DNA from: Streptomyces echinatus | GTDB lineage: Bacteria; Actinomycetota; Actinomycetes; Streptomycetales; Streptomycetaceae | Assembly: GCF_014203595.1 (NCBI RefSeq) | Contig: NZ_JACHJK010000001.1 | Span: 436,582-500,581 of the forward strand | Direction of reading: 5' to 3' | Length of the DNA: 64,000 nt | In this document: in pieces, positions 42,453 to 51,169 of the stretch | Layout of the letters: every line of letters starts with the position of its first letter | Position numbering within the stretch: position 1 is the stretch's first letter | Notes under the pieces: model-generated | Told to the model about the DNA's origin: nothing | The model's input: only the letters and a program-made list of their open reading frames with translations | Databases searched by the model: none | Made by a program: the position numbers and the translations under genes

Positions 42453-44597
42453 ATGGCGCTGCGCGACTCGGACCCGGCGGAGGTCGGCGGCTACCGGATC
42501 GACGACCGCCTCGGCAGCGGCGGCATGGGGGTGGTCTACCTCGCCCGCTCCGCCTCCGGCCGCCGGCTCGCCGTCAAGGTCGTCCACGCCCAGTACGCCG
42601 ACGACGACGAGTTCCGCATCCGGTTCCGCCGCGAGGTGGCCGCCGCCCGCCAGGTCAGCGGCGCCTTCACGGCCCCCGTGGTGGACGCGGACGCCGACGC
42701 GTCCCGCCCCTGGATGGCCACCGTCTACATCCCCGGCGAGGACCTCGGCACCCACGTCCGCCGGCACGGCCCGCTCCCGCCGGACCGGCTCCGCGAACTC
42801 GCCGCCGGCCTCGCCGAGGCCCTGCGCGACATCCACCGCGCCGGAGTGGTGCACCGGGACCTGAAACCGGCCAACGTCATGCTCGCCGAGGACGGCCCCC
42901 GGGTCATCGACTTCGGCATCTCCCGCGCGGCCGAGGCCGCCGGGATGGACGCCCTCACCCAGACCGGCCGGGTGATGGGCACCCCGCCCTTCATGTCCCC
43001 CGAGCAGTTCGCCGCCCCGCACGAGGTCGGCCCGGCCACCGACATCTTCTCCCTCGGCGCCGTCGTCGCGTACGCCGCCACCCGGCGCGGTCCCTTCGAC
43101 AGCCCGAGCCCCTGGGAGACCGCGACCCGGGTGGTCGAGGGCGACCCCGACCTGGCCGGCGTCCCCGCCGACCTGCTGCCCTTCGTCCGCCTCTGCCTGG
43201 AGAAGCACCCCAAGTCCCGTCCCGGCCCCGACGAGCTCCTGCACCTGCTCCGCGAGGGCCGGCTGCCCGACCCCCGCCCCGAGGCCGCCCCGCCCGACAC
43301 CGCGCCGCCGCGCCCGCGCCGGCGCCGCCGCTGGCCCGCCGCCGTCGCCGCCACCGCCGTGCTGGCCGCCGTCGCCGCCACCGGCACCCTCCTCGCCCGC
43401 GACGGCGGGGACACCCCGCACGCCCTGCCGGCCGGCTGGCACACCTGGCACCGGCAGGCCGAGGACCCCCTGGCCGGGGACCCGGACTCGATGGGCCCGA
43501 GCGGCCCCTTCAGCCGCTGCGTGCTCGCGGACGGGTCGCTGCTGTGCGCCGGCGACAGCATCATGGCCACCCGCTTCACCCTCGCCGACGGCCGCAACGT
43601 CTGGACCCGGCCCATGGACCCCACCCCCGCCGAGACCAGCTCCAGCGGCGGCGGCACGATCATCGGCACCCGCCCGGGCGCGGTGTACGTCTACGGCGCC
43701 GACGACCGCGACATCAAGGGCGGGGACGAGCCCGAGAGCCGCACCCGGTACACCGTGCAGGCCCTCGCCCCCGCCACCGGCAGGCCGATCTGGCGGACGG
43801 TCGTCGCCGACAACGTCGACGGCATGGGCCCGGACATCAACGGCGCCGTCGCCGTCCCGGCCGGGGTCATCACCACCTACGGAAACGCCTCCGACTCCTA
43901 CGCCCTGCTCGACGCCACCGACGGCGGCGTCCGCTGGCACCACAGGCTGCCCGCCGGCGCCGCCCCCGACTGCCAGCTGACCGGCGCCGCAGGCCAGGTG
44001 TACCTGATCTGCCACACCTCCGACGACGACGGAAACTACGAGCGCACCACGGCCGCCCAGCTCGACCCCGCCACCGGCAAGGCCCGCTGGCGGATCACGG
44101 CCAAGGGCCAGCTCTACCTGTTCGGGCAGACCCGCGGCCACCTCGTCCTCGGCACCGACCCGCTGATGAACCGGCTGACCGGGCTGACCCTGATCAACGC
44201 CTCCTCGCACGTCCTGACGACCGTACGGCTGACCGCCCCGCGCACCGCGACGGGCGTCCACCTCGTCCGCGACACCCTCTACCTCACCCTGACCAGCGGC
44301 AGCGTCCACGCGGTCGACCCCTGGACCGGGCGGGAGCGGTGGCAGAGCAACTCCACCGTCGAGCAGCCGGGGCCGCCCACCGCCTCGGCCACCCGGCTCT
44401 ACCTCGCCTCGCCCACCGGCCGGCTGGCCGCCCTGGACCTGCGCACCGGCCGGGTCACCGGCACCCTCCCCGGCCGCGACGACGGCGACACCGGCGGAGG
44501 CCCCGACAACACGGCGGCCCCCGTCCTGTCCGGCGACGCCCTCTACGTCCCCTACGGCATACGCGCGGTGTACAGCGTGGATGTCAGGGACCTGTGA
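42453..44597 (+). CDS. Ser/Thr protein kinase with PQQ-like propeller
   Basis: The product has 714 residues. The Hanks-type kinase domain (~8-265) has GSGGMG, the ATP Lys in LAVKVV, HRDLKPANV, DFGISRA and GTPPFMSPEQ, all catalytic residues intact. A Pro/Arg linker precedes one transmembrane helix (~288-312, WPAAVAATAVLAAVAATGTL). The extracellular part (~325-714) is built of PQQ-type beta-propeller blades (repeats such as LAPATGRPIWRT, LDPATGKARWRI, VDPWTGRERWQS). It should phosphorylate cytoplasmic proteins in response to an external ligand bound by the propeller. The ligand is unknown. Confidence 0.93.
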   Translation: MALRDSDPAEVGGYRIDDRLGSGGMGVVYLARSASGRRLAVKVVHAQYADDDEFRIRFRREVAAARQVSGAFTAPVVDADADASRPWMATVYIPGEDLGTHVRRHGPLPPDRLRELAAGLAEALRDIHRAGVVHRDLKPANVMLAEDGPRVIDFGISRAAEAAGMDALTQTGRVMGTPPFMSPEQFAAPHEVGPATDIFSLGAVVAYAATRRGPFDSPSPWETATRVVEGDPDLAGVPADLLPFVRLCLEKHPKSRPGPDELLHLLREGRLPDPRPEAAPPDTAPPRPRRRRRWPAAVAATAVLAAVAATGTLLARDGGDTPHALPAGWHTWHRQAEDPLAGDPDSMGPSGPFSRCVLADGSLLCAGDSIMATRFTLADGRNVWTRPMDPTPAETSSSGGGTIIGTRPGAVYVYGADDRDIKGGDEPESRTRYTVQALAPATGRPIWRTVVADNVDGMGPDINGAVAVPAGVITTYGNASDSYALLDATDGGVRWHHRLPAGAAPDCQLTGAAGQVYLICHTSDDDGNYERTTAAQLDPATGKARWRITAKGQLYLFGQTRGHLVLGTDPLMNRLTGLTLINASSHVLTTVRLTAPRTATGVHLVRDTLYLTLTSGSVHAVDPWTGRERWQSNSTVEQPGPPTASATRLYLASPTGRLAALDLRTGRVTGTLPGRDDGDTGGGPDNTAAPVLSGDALYVPYGIRAVYSVDVRDL

Positions 44598-44632
44598 ACA
44601 CGCCGGGGCCCGGCCCCACCGGTCCCCGAACG

Positions 44633-44680
44633 GCCGAAGGCCCAGGGAGAGGAAATCAATCTCTCACCTGGGCCTTCGGC
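44633..44680. terminator. Bidirectional terminator, kinase / tRNA-Gly
   Basis: A perfect 14-bp stem (44633-44646 with 44667-44680), extended by GAGAG/CTCTC inside. It lies between the convergent kinase and tRNA-Gly genes and can serve both. Confidence 0.82.
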
Positions 44681-44686
44681 ATCCAG

Positions 44687-44757
44687 AGCGGGCGACGGGA
44701 ATCGAACCCGCGTAGCTAGTTTGGAAGACTAGGGCTCTACCATTGAGCTACGCCCGC
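44687..44757 (-). tRNA. tRNA-Gly (UCC)
   Basis: This 71-nt cloverleaf read on the minus strand has acceptor stem GCGGGCG/CGCCCGC with discriminator U. The D arm contains GTAGCTCAATGGTAGAGC, the anticodon loop CTTCCAA (anticodon UCC, Gly), and the T arm GGGTTCGATTCCC. CCA is not encoded. Confidence 0.96.
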
Positions 44758-44918
44758 AACGCTGCGCCGCAGGTCGGTGACCGCGGCACTGAAGGCATCG
44801 TAGCGGGTCGCCCGCCGCCGAGGCCAACGAGTTCGGCGCGCGGCGATTCGCGCGCGCCGCCTCGGAGAATGCGGCCGACGCGAACCGCCCGGGCATGTAC
44901 CCTACGTGTCGCACCAGA

Positions 44919-44995
44919 CGGGGTGTGGCGCAGCTTGGTAGCGCGTCCGCTTTGGGAGCGGAAGGCCGTGGGTTCAAATCCCGCCACCCCGACCA
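44919..44995 (+). tRNA. tRNA-Pro (UGG)
   Basis: This 77-nt cloverleaf includes an encoded CCA. The acceptor stem is CGGGGTG/CACCCCG with discriminator A. The D arm is GGCGCAGCTTGGTAGCGC, the anticodon loop TTTGGGA (anticodon UGG, Pro), and the T arm GGGTTCAAATCCC. It lies 180 bp upstream of tig, divergent from tRNA-Gly. Confidence 0.96.
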
Positions 44996-45024
44996 CCGGC
45001 TCGTGTCGTTGCGATGATCACCTT

Positions 45025-45053
45025 TTGGGGTGCTGACCGGCTGCGGTTACTAT
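45025..45053 (+). promoter_or_regulatory. tig promoter
   Basis: TTGGGG (45025-45030), a 17-bp spacer and TACTAT (45048-45053) form a probable promoter about 120 bp before the tig start codon. Confidence 0.55.
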
Positions 45054-45174
45054 GCAAGCTGCGCGCCCGTGTGTCCCGGCCCACTCGGCCTACGAACTCC
45101 TCCGGGCGGCGAAATCCGCCGGACCAGTCTGGCTCCGGCAGAACCCAAGAAGTCAGCCACAAGGAGACCGAACC

Positions 45175-46545
45175 GTGAAGAGCGCCGTGGAGACCCTGAA
45201 CCCGACCCGGGTTCGGCTCACTGTCGAGGTGCCCTTCGAGGAGCTCAAGGACAGCCTCGACGCGGCGTACAAGAAGATCAACCAGCAGGTCACGGTGAAG
45301 GGCTTCCGCAAGGGCAAGATCCCGGCCCGCGTGATCGACCAGCGGTTCGGCCGCGGTGCGGTGCTGGAGGAAGCCGTCAACGACGCGCTGCCGAAGTTCT
45401 ACACCGAGGCGGTGAACGAGGCCGAGCTCTCCGTCCTGGGCCAGCCCGAGGTCGACATCACCGAGCTGAAGGACGGCGAGACGCTGAACTTCACCGCCGA
45501 GGTCGACGTCCGCCCGGCCCTGGAGATCCCGGACTACTCCGGTATCGAGGTCGAGGTCGACGCCATCGAGGTCACCGACGAGGACATCGAGAAGTCGGTC
45601 GAGCAGCTCCGTGAGCGCTTCGCCTCCACCTCCCCGGTCGAGCGTGCCGCCGAGGACGGCGACGTCGTCACCATCGACCTGGAGGCCAAGGTCGACGGCG
45701 AGGTGCTGGAGGACGGCATCGCCAACGGCGTCTCCTACACCATCGGCTCCGGCGAGCTGCTCGACGGCATCGACGACGCCGTCAAGGGCAAGTCCGCCGG
45801 CGAGGAGGCCACCTTCACCTCCGAGCTGAAGGGCGGCTCCGCCGCGGGCCGCGAGGCCGAGGTCACCGTCAAGGTCACCCAGGTCGCCGCCCGCGAACTG
45901 CCCGAGCTGGACGACGACTTCGCTCAGCTCGCCTCCGAGTTCGACACCCTGGAGGAGCTGAAGGCCGACAGCCGCAAGCGCCTCACCAACATGAAGCAGT
46001 TCGACCAGGCCACGCAGGCCCAGGAGCGCGTCCTGGAGAAGCTGCTGGACCTGGTGGAGGTGCCCGTCCCCGAGAAGCTCCTCGAGGACGAGGTCAACAC
46101 CCGCAAGCACAACCTGGAGCACCACCAGCTCGGCCAGATGGGCCTCGACCTCGACAAGTACCTGGAGATCCAGGGCAAGACCGCCGAGGAGTTCGAGACC
46201 GAGACCCGCGAGGCCGCGGTCAAGGGCATCAAGACCCAGTTCGTCCTGGACGAGCTGGTCAAGAAGGAAGAGCTGAACGTCAACCAGGAGGAGCTCACCG
46301 AGCACCTCATGCGGCGTGCGGCCTCCTCCGGCATGTCCCCCGACCAGTTCGCCCAGGCCGTCGTCGAGGGCGGCCAGGTTCCGCTCCTGGTCGGCGAGGT
46401 CGCCCGCGGTAAGGCCCTGGCCGTCGTGGTCGAGGCCGCCACGGTGAAGGACACCAACGGCGAGGTCGTCAACCTGGACGACGAGGAGGAGGAGACCGAG
46501 GCCGCCGAGGCGTCGGAGACCTCCGAGGAGAACGCCGAGGGCTGA
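45175..46545 (+). CDS. tig: Trigger factor (ribosome-bound chaperone)
   Basis: This 456-residue ATP-independent chaperone and peptidyl-prolyl isomerase binds at the ribosome exit tunnel. The N-terminal ribosome signature is [10 protein letters not shown] (~42-51). The FKBP-like isomerase domain covers ~150-240 ([31 protein letters not shown]), and the helical C-terminal arms ~250-420. The tail is a highly acidic run ([14 protein letters not shown]). GTG at 45175 follows AAGGAG. It begins the proteostasis block that continues with the Clp genes. Confidence 0.97.
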   Translation: MKSAVETLNPTRVRLTVEVPFEELKDSLDAAYKKINQQVTVKGFRKGKIPARVIDQRFGRGAVLEEAVNDALPKFYTEAVNEAELSVLGQPEVDITELKDGETLNFTAEVDVRPALEIPDYSGIEVEVDAIEVTDEDIEKSVEQLRERFASTSPVERAAEDGDVVTIDLEAKVDGEVLEDGIANGVSYTIGSGELLDGIDDAVKGKSAGEEATFTSELKGGSAAGREAEVTVKVTQVAARELPELDDDFAQLASEFDTLEELKADSRKRLTNMKQFDQATQAQERVLEKLLDLVEVPVPEKLLEDEVNTRKHNLEHHQLGQMGLDLDKYLEIQGKTAEEFETETREAAVKGIKTQFVLDELVKKEELNVNQEELTEHLMRRAASSGMSPDQFAQAVVEGGQVPLLVGEVARGKALAVVVEAATVKDTNGEVVNLDDEEEETEAAEASETSEENAEG

Positions 46546-46574
46546 GCCGCCCCGCGGCGCCTCTGACGGCGTGG

Positions 46575-46607
46575 ACGGGCCCCCGGGAGTGTCTCCCGGG
46601 GGCCCGT
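46575..46607 (+). terminator. tig terminator
   Basis: A perfect 15-bp stem (46575-46589 with 46593-46607) with a TGT loop, 30 bp after the tig stop. Confidence 0.82.
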
Positions 46608-46631
46608 TCGTCACACGGGGGGCGTGAGCCG

Positions 46632-46658
46632 CCCCCAGGGGCGCGGGGAACCGCGCGA
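46632..46658 (+). repeat. Streptomyces interspersed GC-rich repeat, copy 1
   Basis: CCCCAGGGGCGCGGGG followed by AACCGCGCG recurs identically (25 bp) at 53958-53982, again between genes. From memory this 'CAGGGGCGCGGGGAAC' string is scattered through intergenic DNA of many Streptomyces genomes. Its role is unknown. Confidence 0.7.
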
Positions 46659-46736
46659 ACAACCCGAACGCGCCCGCGGTCCGAAGACCACCCGCACCAC
46701 CCCTGTGCACCGCACCGTCTCTCCGCGTGAGCGCTA

Positions 46737-46750
46737 CGCCCCCGGCGAAC
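46737..46750 (+). promoter_or_regulatory. ClgR-type operator of clpP1
   Basis: CGC-N5-GCGAAC is the reverse complement of GTTCGC-N5-GCG, the motif reported for the Clp activator ClgR in S. lividans. It ends 38 bp upstream of a TAGGGT -10 box (46789-46794), a position suiting an activator. Confidence 0.7.
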
Positions 46751-46788
46751 ACCCCCATCTCCGGGATTCCCCGAAGGGGCCTGAGCGT

Positions 46789-46794
46789 TAGGGT
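46789..46794 (+). promoter_or_regulatory. clpP1 -10 box
   Basis: TAGGGT, about 105 bp upstream of the clpP1 start codon and downstream of the ClgR-type site. The rest of the 352-bp tig-clpP1 spacer holds the tig hairpin and the interspersed repeat. Confidence 0.5.
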
Positions 46795-46897
46795 CCATAA
46801 ATACGGGGGCAGGGGAGTCTTCTGAAACCCCCCGCCAAGCCTCCGGCAGGACGACGTGAGACGGCCCGGCGCCGTCGTAAGACGAGCAGGTGGATAC

Positions 46898-47515
46898 GTG
46901 ACGAATCTGATGCCCTCCGCCGCCGGCCAGCCTTCCATCGGCGGTGGCCTCGGTGACCAGGTGTACAACCGGCTGCTCGACGAGCGAATCATCTTCCTCG
47001 GTCAGCAGGTCGACGACGACATCGCGAACAAGATCACCGCGCAGCTGCTGCTCCTCGCCGCGGACCCGGACAAGGACATCTTCCTCTACATCAACAGCCC
47101 CGGCGGCTCGGTGACGGCCGGCATGGCGATCTACGACACCATGCAGTACATCCCGAACGACGTCATCACGATCGCCATGGGCATGGCCGCCTCGATGGGG
47201 CAGTTCCTGCTGACCGGCGGCACCGCCGGCAAGCGCTTCGCCCTCCCGCACGCCGACATCATGATGCACCAGGGCTCCGCGGGCCTCGGCGGTACGGTCT
47301 CGGACATCAAGATCCAGGCCGAGTACCTGCTGCGCACCAAGAGGCGCATGTCCGAGCTGACCGCGCTGCACTCCGGCCAGACGGTCGAGGCGATCATCCG
47401 CGACGGTGACCGCGACCGCTGGTTCACCCCGGAAGAGGCCAAGGAGTACGGTCTCATTGACGAGATCATCACGCACGCCTCGGGTGTTCCGGGCGGCGGC
47501 GGCACCGGTGCCTGA
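46898..47515 (+). CDS. clpP1: ATP-dependent Clp protease, ClpP1
   Basis: The product is a 205-residue serine protease subunit of the Clp tetradecamer. The nucleophile Ser lies in [10 protein letters not shown] (~98), the His in IMMHQGSAG (~123), and the Asp in the [19 protein letters not shown] region (~172). YINSPGG forms the handle/oxyanion strand. GTG at 46898 gives the known start [10 protein letters not shown], with AGCAGG upstream. It forms one operon with clpP2 (69-bp gap). In Streptomyces this pair is activated by ClgR, matching the box upstream. Confidence 0.97.
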   Translation: MTNLMPSAAGQPSIGGGLGDQVYNRLLDERIIFLGQQVDDDIANKITAQLLLLAADPDKDIFLYINSPGGSVTAGMAIYDTMQYIPNDVITIAMGMAASMGQFLLTGGTAGKRFALPHADIMMHQGSAGLGGTVSDIKIQAEYLLRTKRRMSELTALHSGQTVEAIIRDGDRDRWFTPEEAKEYGLIDEIITHASGVPGGGGTGA

Positions 47516-47584
47516 CCGGCCAGACCGCGCCACGCACCGCCGAGACCGAAGCCCCCAGAACGCCACCAGGACGGTGAACACCCC

Positions 47585-48250
47585 ATGAGCAACTTCCCCG
47601 GCGCCGCCAGCGGCCTGTACGAAGGGCCCCGCCCCGACAGCCGCTACGTCATTCCGCGCTTCGTCGAGCGCACCTCCCAGGGCATCCGCGAGTACGACCC
47701 GTACGCGAAGCTCTTCGAGGAGCGCGTGATCTTCCTGGGCGTCCAGATCGACGACGCCTCCGCCAACGACGTCATGGCGCAGCTGCTGTGCCTGGAGTCG
47801 ATGGACCCGGACCGCGACATCTCGATCTACATCAACAGCCCCGGTGGCGACATGACCGCCCTCACGGCGATCTACGACACGATGCAGTTCGTGAAGCCGG
47901 ACATCCAGACGGTCTGCATGGGCCAGGCGGCCTCCGCGGCGGCCATCCTGCTCGCCGCCGGCACCCCCGGCAAGCGCATGGCGCTGCCGAACTCGCGCGT
48001 GCTGATCCACCAGCCGGCGGGCTCCACCGGCCGCGGCCAGCTCTCCGACCTGGAGATCATCGCCAAGGAGTTCACCCGGATGCGTGAGCAGCTGGAGGAC
48101 ATGCTGGCGAAGCACTCGAACCAGCCGCTCGAGAAGATCCGCGAGGACATCGAGCGCGACAAGATCCTCACGGCCGAGGAGGCGCTGGAGTACGGCCTCG
48201 TCGACCAGATCATCTCCACCCGCAAGCTGAACAACGCATCGGTCCGCTGA
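47585..48250 (+). CDS. clpP2: ATP-dependent Clp protease, ClpP2
   Basis: This 221-residue ClpP subunit has catalytic Ser in [12 protein letters not shown] (~118), His in [13 protein letters not shown] (~143) and Asp in [20 protein letters not shown] (~194). The N-terminal ~30 residues include a segment probably removed on maturation ([17 protein letters not shown]). It assembles with ClpP1, and clpX follows 170 bp downstream with its own upstream region. AGGACGG lies before the ATG. Confidence 0.97.
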   Translation: MSNFPGAASGLYEGPRPDSRYVIPRFVERTSQGIREYDPYAKLFEERVIFLGVQIDDASANDVMAQLLCLESMDPDRDISIYINSPGGDMTALTAIYDTMQFVKPDIQTVCMGQAASAAAILLAAGTPGKRMALPNSRVLIHQPAGSTGRGQLSDLEIIAKEFTRMREQLEDMLAKHSNQPLEKIREDIERDKILTAEEALEYGLVDQIISTRKLNNASVR

Positions 48251-48271
48251 CGCGGAACCGAGCACTTCCGT

Positions 48272-48317
48272 CCCCCCTTGGCGCGGTGCACGTCAAAGTG
48301 AACCCTGCCAAGGGGGG
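48272..48317 (+). terminator. Hairpin between clpP2 and clpX
   Basis: CCCCCCTTGGC (48272-48282) pairs with GCCAAGGGGGG (48307-48317), 11 bp with a 24-nt loop. A second small GGGCCC hairpin follows. Transcription may end here or be attenuated before clpX. Confidence 0.55.
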
Positions 48318-48420
48318 CCCGAACACCGGGCCCGGCAAGGTACCGTCGGACATAAGGCAGCACCAGGAGCCGCTGGACTGATGACGTCCAGGCGTCTCCC
48401 AGGCGAAGGGGAAGCACACC

Positions 48421-49707
48421 GTGGCACGCATCGGTGACGGCGGCGATCTGCTCAAGTGCTCGTTCTGTGGCAAGAGCCAGAAGCAGGTCAAGAAGCTCAT
48501 CGCAGGGCCCGGTGTGTACATCTGCGACGAGTGCATCGATCTCTGCAACGAGATCATCGAGGAAGAGCTCGCGGAGACCAGCGAGGTGCGCTGGGAGGAA
48601 CTGCCCAAGCCCCGTGAGATCTACGAGTTCCTCGAGGGCTACGTGGTGGGCCAGGAGGCCGCCAAGAAGGCACTCTCCGTCGCGGTGTACAACCACTACA
48701 AGCGGGTCCAGGCGGGCGAGAACGGCGGCGCGAGCGGCCGTGACGACGCGATCGAGCTGGCGAAGTCCAACATCCTGCTGCTCGGCCCCACGGGCTCGGG
48801 CAAGACGCTCCTCGCGCAGACCCTGGCGCGGATGCTGAACGTCCCCTTCGCGATCGCCGACGCGACGGCGCTGACCGAGGCGGGGTACGTCGGCGAGGAC
48901 GTCGAGAACATCCTGCTGAAGCTGATCCAGGCGGCGGACTACGACGTCAAGAAGGCCGAGACCGGGATCATCTACATCGACGAGATCGACAAGGTCGCCC
49001 GTAAGAGCGAGAACCCGTCGATCACCCGTGACGTCTCCGGCGAGGGCGTCCAGCAGGCCCTGCTGAAGATCCTGGAGGGCACCACGGCCTCGGTCCCGCC
49101 CCAGGGCGGCCGCAAGCACCCCCACCAGGAGTTCATCCAGATCGACACGACGAACGTGCTGTTCATCGTGGGCGGTGCCTTCGCCGGGCTGGAGAAGATC
49201 ATCGAGGCGCGGGCCGGCGCCAAGGGCATCGGCTTCGGCGCGACGATCCTCTCCAAGCGCGAGCTGGAGGCCAAGGACGTCTTCGAGGACGTCATGCCGG
49301 AGGACCTGGTCAAGTTCGGCATGATCCCCGAGTTCATCGGCCGGCTCCCGGTCATCACCTCGGTCCACAACCTGGACCGCGAGGCCCTGCTCAAGATCCT
49401 GGTGGAGCCCCGCAACGCGCTGGTCAAGCAGTACCAGCGCCTGTTCGAACTCGACGGTGTGGAGCTGGACTTCGAGCGCGAGGCGCTGGAGGCCATCGCC
49501 GACCAGGCCATCCTCCGCCAGACCGGCGCCCGCGGCCTGCGCGCCATCATGGAGGAGGTCCTCCAGGGCGTGATGTACGAGGTCCCGTCCCGCAAGGACG
49601 TGGCCCGCGTCGTCATCACCGCCGACGTGGTCCTCTCCAACGTCAACCCCACCCTCATCCCCCGGGACGCACGGGGCCGGGGCTCGGGGGAGCAGAAGAC
49701 GGCCTGA
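48421..49707 (+). CDS. clpX: Clp unfoldase ATPase ClpX
   Basis: This 428-residue AAA+ unfoldase feeds substrates to ClpP. The N-terminal zinc-binding domain has Cys13, Cys16, Cys35 and Cys38 (CSFC, CDEC). Walker A is [10 protein letters not shown] (~119-128), Walker [10 protein letters not shown] (~183), and the pore loop GYVGED (~158). The ClpP-docking loop IGFGATI corresponds to the IGF motif (~271). GTG at 48421. A strong terminator follows. Confidence 0.97.
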   Translation: MARIGDGGDLLKCSFCGKSQKQVKKLIAGPGVYICDECIDLCNEIIEEELAETSEVRWEELPKPREIYEFLEGYVVGQEAAKKALSVAVYNHYKRVQAGENGGASGRDDAIELAKSNILLLGPTGSGKTLLAQTLARMLNVPFAIADATALTEAGYVGEDVENILLKLIQAADYDVKKAETGIIYIDEIDKVARKSENPSITRDVSGEGVQQALLKILEGTTASVPPQGGRKHPHQEFIQIDTTNVLFIVGGAFAGLEKIIEARAGAKGIGFGATILSKRELEAKDVFEDVMPEDLVKFGMIPEFIGRLPVITSVHNLDREALLKILVEPRNALVKQYQRLFELDGVELDFEREALEAIADQAILRQTGARGLRAIMEEVLQGVMYEVPSRKDVARVVITADVVLSNVNPTLIPRDARGRGSGEQKTA

Positions 49708-49715
49708 GCAACTCG

Positions 49716-49764
49716 ACGCCGACGGGCAGGCACACCCCAGCGCGGGGTGCCTGCCCGTCGGCGT
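49716..49764 (+). terminator. clpX terminator
   Basis: A 21-bp stem with a single 2-nt bulge (49716-49738 with 49744-49764) and a short loop, starting 9 bp after the clpX stop. Confidence 0.88.
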
Positions 49765-50015
49765 GTCAGACAATGGGCGGTCGTATACCGCCATCGTGCT
49801 GCCAGGCCCTGGAGCCGAATCCCGCTTTCATGATCCAATGAGTCGACCTATCCGAACGTTTGTTCGATAGGAGGCCTGCGGCTTCGGGGCGATCAAAACT
49901 CCCTTCGGCCCCATGCCGAGCCCGGGTTGTGAACTGGGCCTGAGCAAACTCAACATCAAGGGCGAAGTGTCGAGTCCCGCCTGCCGTCGCGCCTGACAAG
50001 CAGGACTGAGGCGCA
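49765..50015. other. Low-GC island of unknown nature downstream of clpX
   Basis: About 250 bp of clearly lower GC (roughly 58-60% by eye, against >70% around it) lie between two terminators. Small open frames exist: on plus, a 35-codon frame 49763-49870 ending [12 protein letters not shown], then in the same frame ACGFGAIKTPFGPM and so on to a TGA near 50008; on minus, an open frame 49766-50035. The plus-strand frame is interrupted once by TAG inside a LexA-like palindrome. This could be a decayed gene, a mobile-element remnant or a structured RNA. I cannot name it. Confidence 0.5.
49852..49867. promoter_or_regulatory. LexA-like (SOS box) palindrome
   Basis: CCGAAC-GTTT-GTTCGA matches the actinobacterial SOS-box consensus TCGAAC-N4-GTTCGA at all but the first base. 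It is embedded in a longer imperfect inverted repeat (CCTATC...GATAGG). No obvious SOS gene lies next to it. Confidence 0.55.
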
Positions 50016-50050
50016 GAGGGGTGCCCGTCATGCACCGGTGGGCACCCCTC
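50016..50050 (-). terminator. Terminator of the Pro/Gln-rich membrane protein gene
   Basis: GAGGGGTGCCC (50016-50026) pairs perfectly with GGGCACCCCTC (50040-50050), 15 bp beyond the stop on the minus strand. Confidence 0.8.
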
Positions 50051-50065
50051 CGGGGTAAACGTGGT

Positions 50066-51031
50066 TCAGATCTTCACTCGTACGTCGTTGCGGAGCTTGG
50101 CCGCGATCTCTGCGGCGTCGTCGACCGAACCCCCCTCGCCCGAGGCGATGGAGGCGACGCTGTACGACGAGACGATGGCGACGGTGCTGTGGTCGCCCCA
50201 GATGCAGATCGGCAGCTTCAGGGTCTTGGGTACCCCTGCCTCCGAGGACGCCGAGGCGCTGCTGTCGATCTGGGCCACCTGGCACTTCATGATGCCGTTG
50301 AAGTCCGCAGGGTGGACGATCTCGGGGCTGCCGACCAGCTTGCCCTTGGTGTCGGAATCGCCCTGGTCCTTCTCGGACTCCGTCTTGGCCTTGGCGAACA
50401 TCGCGTCGACAACCGCCTCGGGGTCGTCGATCGTTCCGTACACGCCGCTGAAGCCGAGGCCCTTCATGGTCAGGCCCTTGCCGCTCTCGTACTTGGCGCT
50501 GACCTCCGTGGGGTTCTTGACCCCCCACTTCTCGAAGTCCGAACGGTCGGAGTCACTGATGTCGTCCGACGAGTCCGAGTTGCTGGACTTCTTGTACTCC
50601 GTCACCACCGTGTCCGGCGTCGTCAGCTTGTGCGGGCCGTCGTCCGCGACGTCGGTGCCGCTGCCGGCGAGCACGAAGTAGGCGCCCACCGCCAGCGCGG
50701 CGACCACGGCGACCGCGCCGATGATCAGGCCCGTCTTCTTCTTGCCCCCGGCAGGCTGCGGCGGCTGCGGAACGGCGAACCCCTGCTGGCCGTACGGGTT
50801 CGGCTGCTGGCCGTACGGGGCCGGCTGCTGCGGCACGCCCTGCTGCGGGTATCCGTAACCCGGCTGCGGGGCCGCGGGCGCCTGCTGGGGGTAGCCATAG
50901 CCGGGCTGCGGCGCCTGCGGCTGCTGGCCGTAGGGGCCCGGCTGGCCGTACGCACCAGGCTGCCCCGGCTGGCCGTAAGGACCCGGCTGCTGGGGCGGCT
51001 GGCCGTACGGGCCCGGCTGGTTGTGACTCAT
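50066..51031 (-). CDS. Membrane protein with Pro/Gln/Gly/Tyr-rich N-terminus
   Basis: The product has 321 residues. Residues ~1-95 are low-complexity cytoplasmic repeats ([16 protein letters not shown]). Residues 96-100 are GKKK-type and are followed by one transmembrane helix (~102-122, [20 protein letters not shown]). The ~195-residue outer domain includes [19 protein letters not shown] and a Cys pair ([15 protein letters not shown]) that may form a disulfide. The pattern is common in actinobacterial 'Pro-rich plus one helix' proteins of unknown function. ATG at 51031. It is divergent from valS and may have its promoter in the 138-bp spacer. Confidence 0.8.
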   Translation of the reverse strand: MSHNQPGPYGQPPQQPGPYGQPGQPGAYGQPGPYGQQPQAPQPGYGYPQQAPAAPQPGYGYPQQGVPQQPAPYGQQPNPYGQQGFAVPQPPQPAGGKKKTGLIIGAVAVVAALAVGAYFVLAGSGTDVADDGPHKLTTPDTVVTEYKKSSNSDSSDDISDSDRSDFEKWGVKNPTEVSAKYESGKGLTMKGLGFSGVYGTIDDPEAVVDAMFAKAKTESEKDQGDSDTKGKLVGSPEIVHPADFNGIMKCQVAQIDSSASASSEAGVPKTLKLPICIWGDHSTVAIVSSYSVASIASGEGGSVDDAAEIAAKLRNDVRVKI

Positions 51032-51156
51032 TCCTGGGTTCCCCTCCAGATGCCTTATGTGTTCCTGACATCCTGGCGCAGGCACGGGAGGCACACGGCA
51101 CCGGGGGCCGCACCGTTACAGAACAAACGCGTTTCGGGACCACCCCGTGACACCTC

Positions 51157-51162
51157 TAAACT
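51157..51162 (+). promoter_or_regulatory. -10 box of leaderless valS transcript
   Basis: TAAACT lies exactly 7 nt before the GTG at 51170, with no Shine-Dalgarno between. A matching -35 is not obvious. Confidence 0.5.
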
Positions 51163-51169
51163 GACCCCC

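Noticed and set aside
44919..44995. tRNA-Pro as attachment site of an integrated element
   Set aside because: Streptomyces integrative elements often use tRNA 3' ends, but no integrase, no duplicated tRNA end and no accessory genes are present; tig follows as in the usual core order.
49766..50035. 89-codon minus-strand frame across the low-GC stretch as a gene
   Set aside because: Its ATG lies in the loop of the neighbouring gene's terminator hairpin and no ribosome-binding site is seen; kept only as part of an unexplained region.
50021..51169. In-frame upstream extension of valS by about 380 codons
   Set aside because: It is antisense to the Pro/Gln-rich membrane protein gene and not ValS-like. 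The family start and a -10 box both point to GTG 51170.
51032..51169. T-box riboswitch before valS
   Set aside because: The spacer is only 138 bp, lacks a T-box sequence (TGGxACC-type) and a terminator, and the predicted transcript is leaderless.
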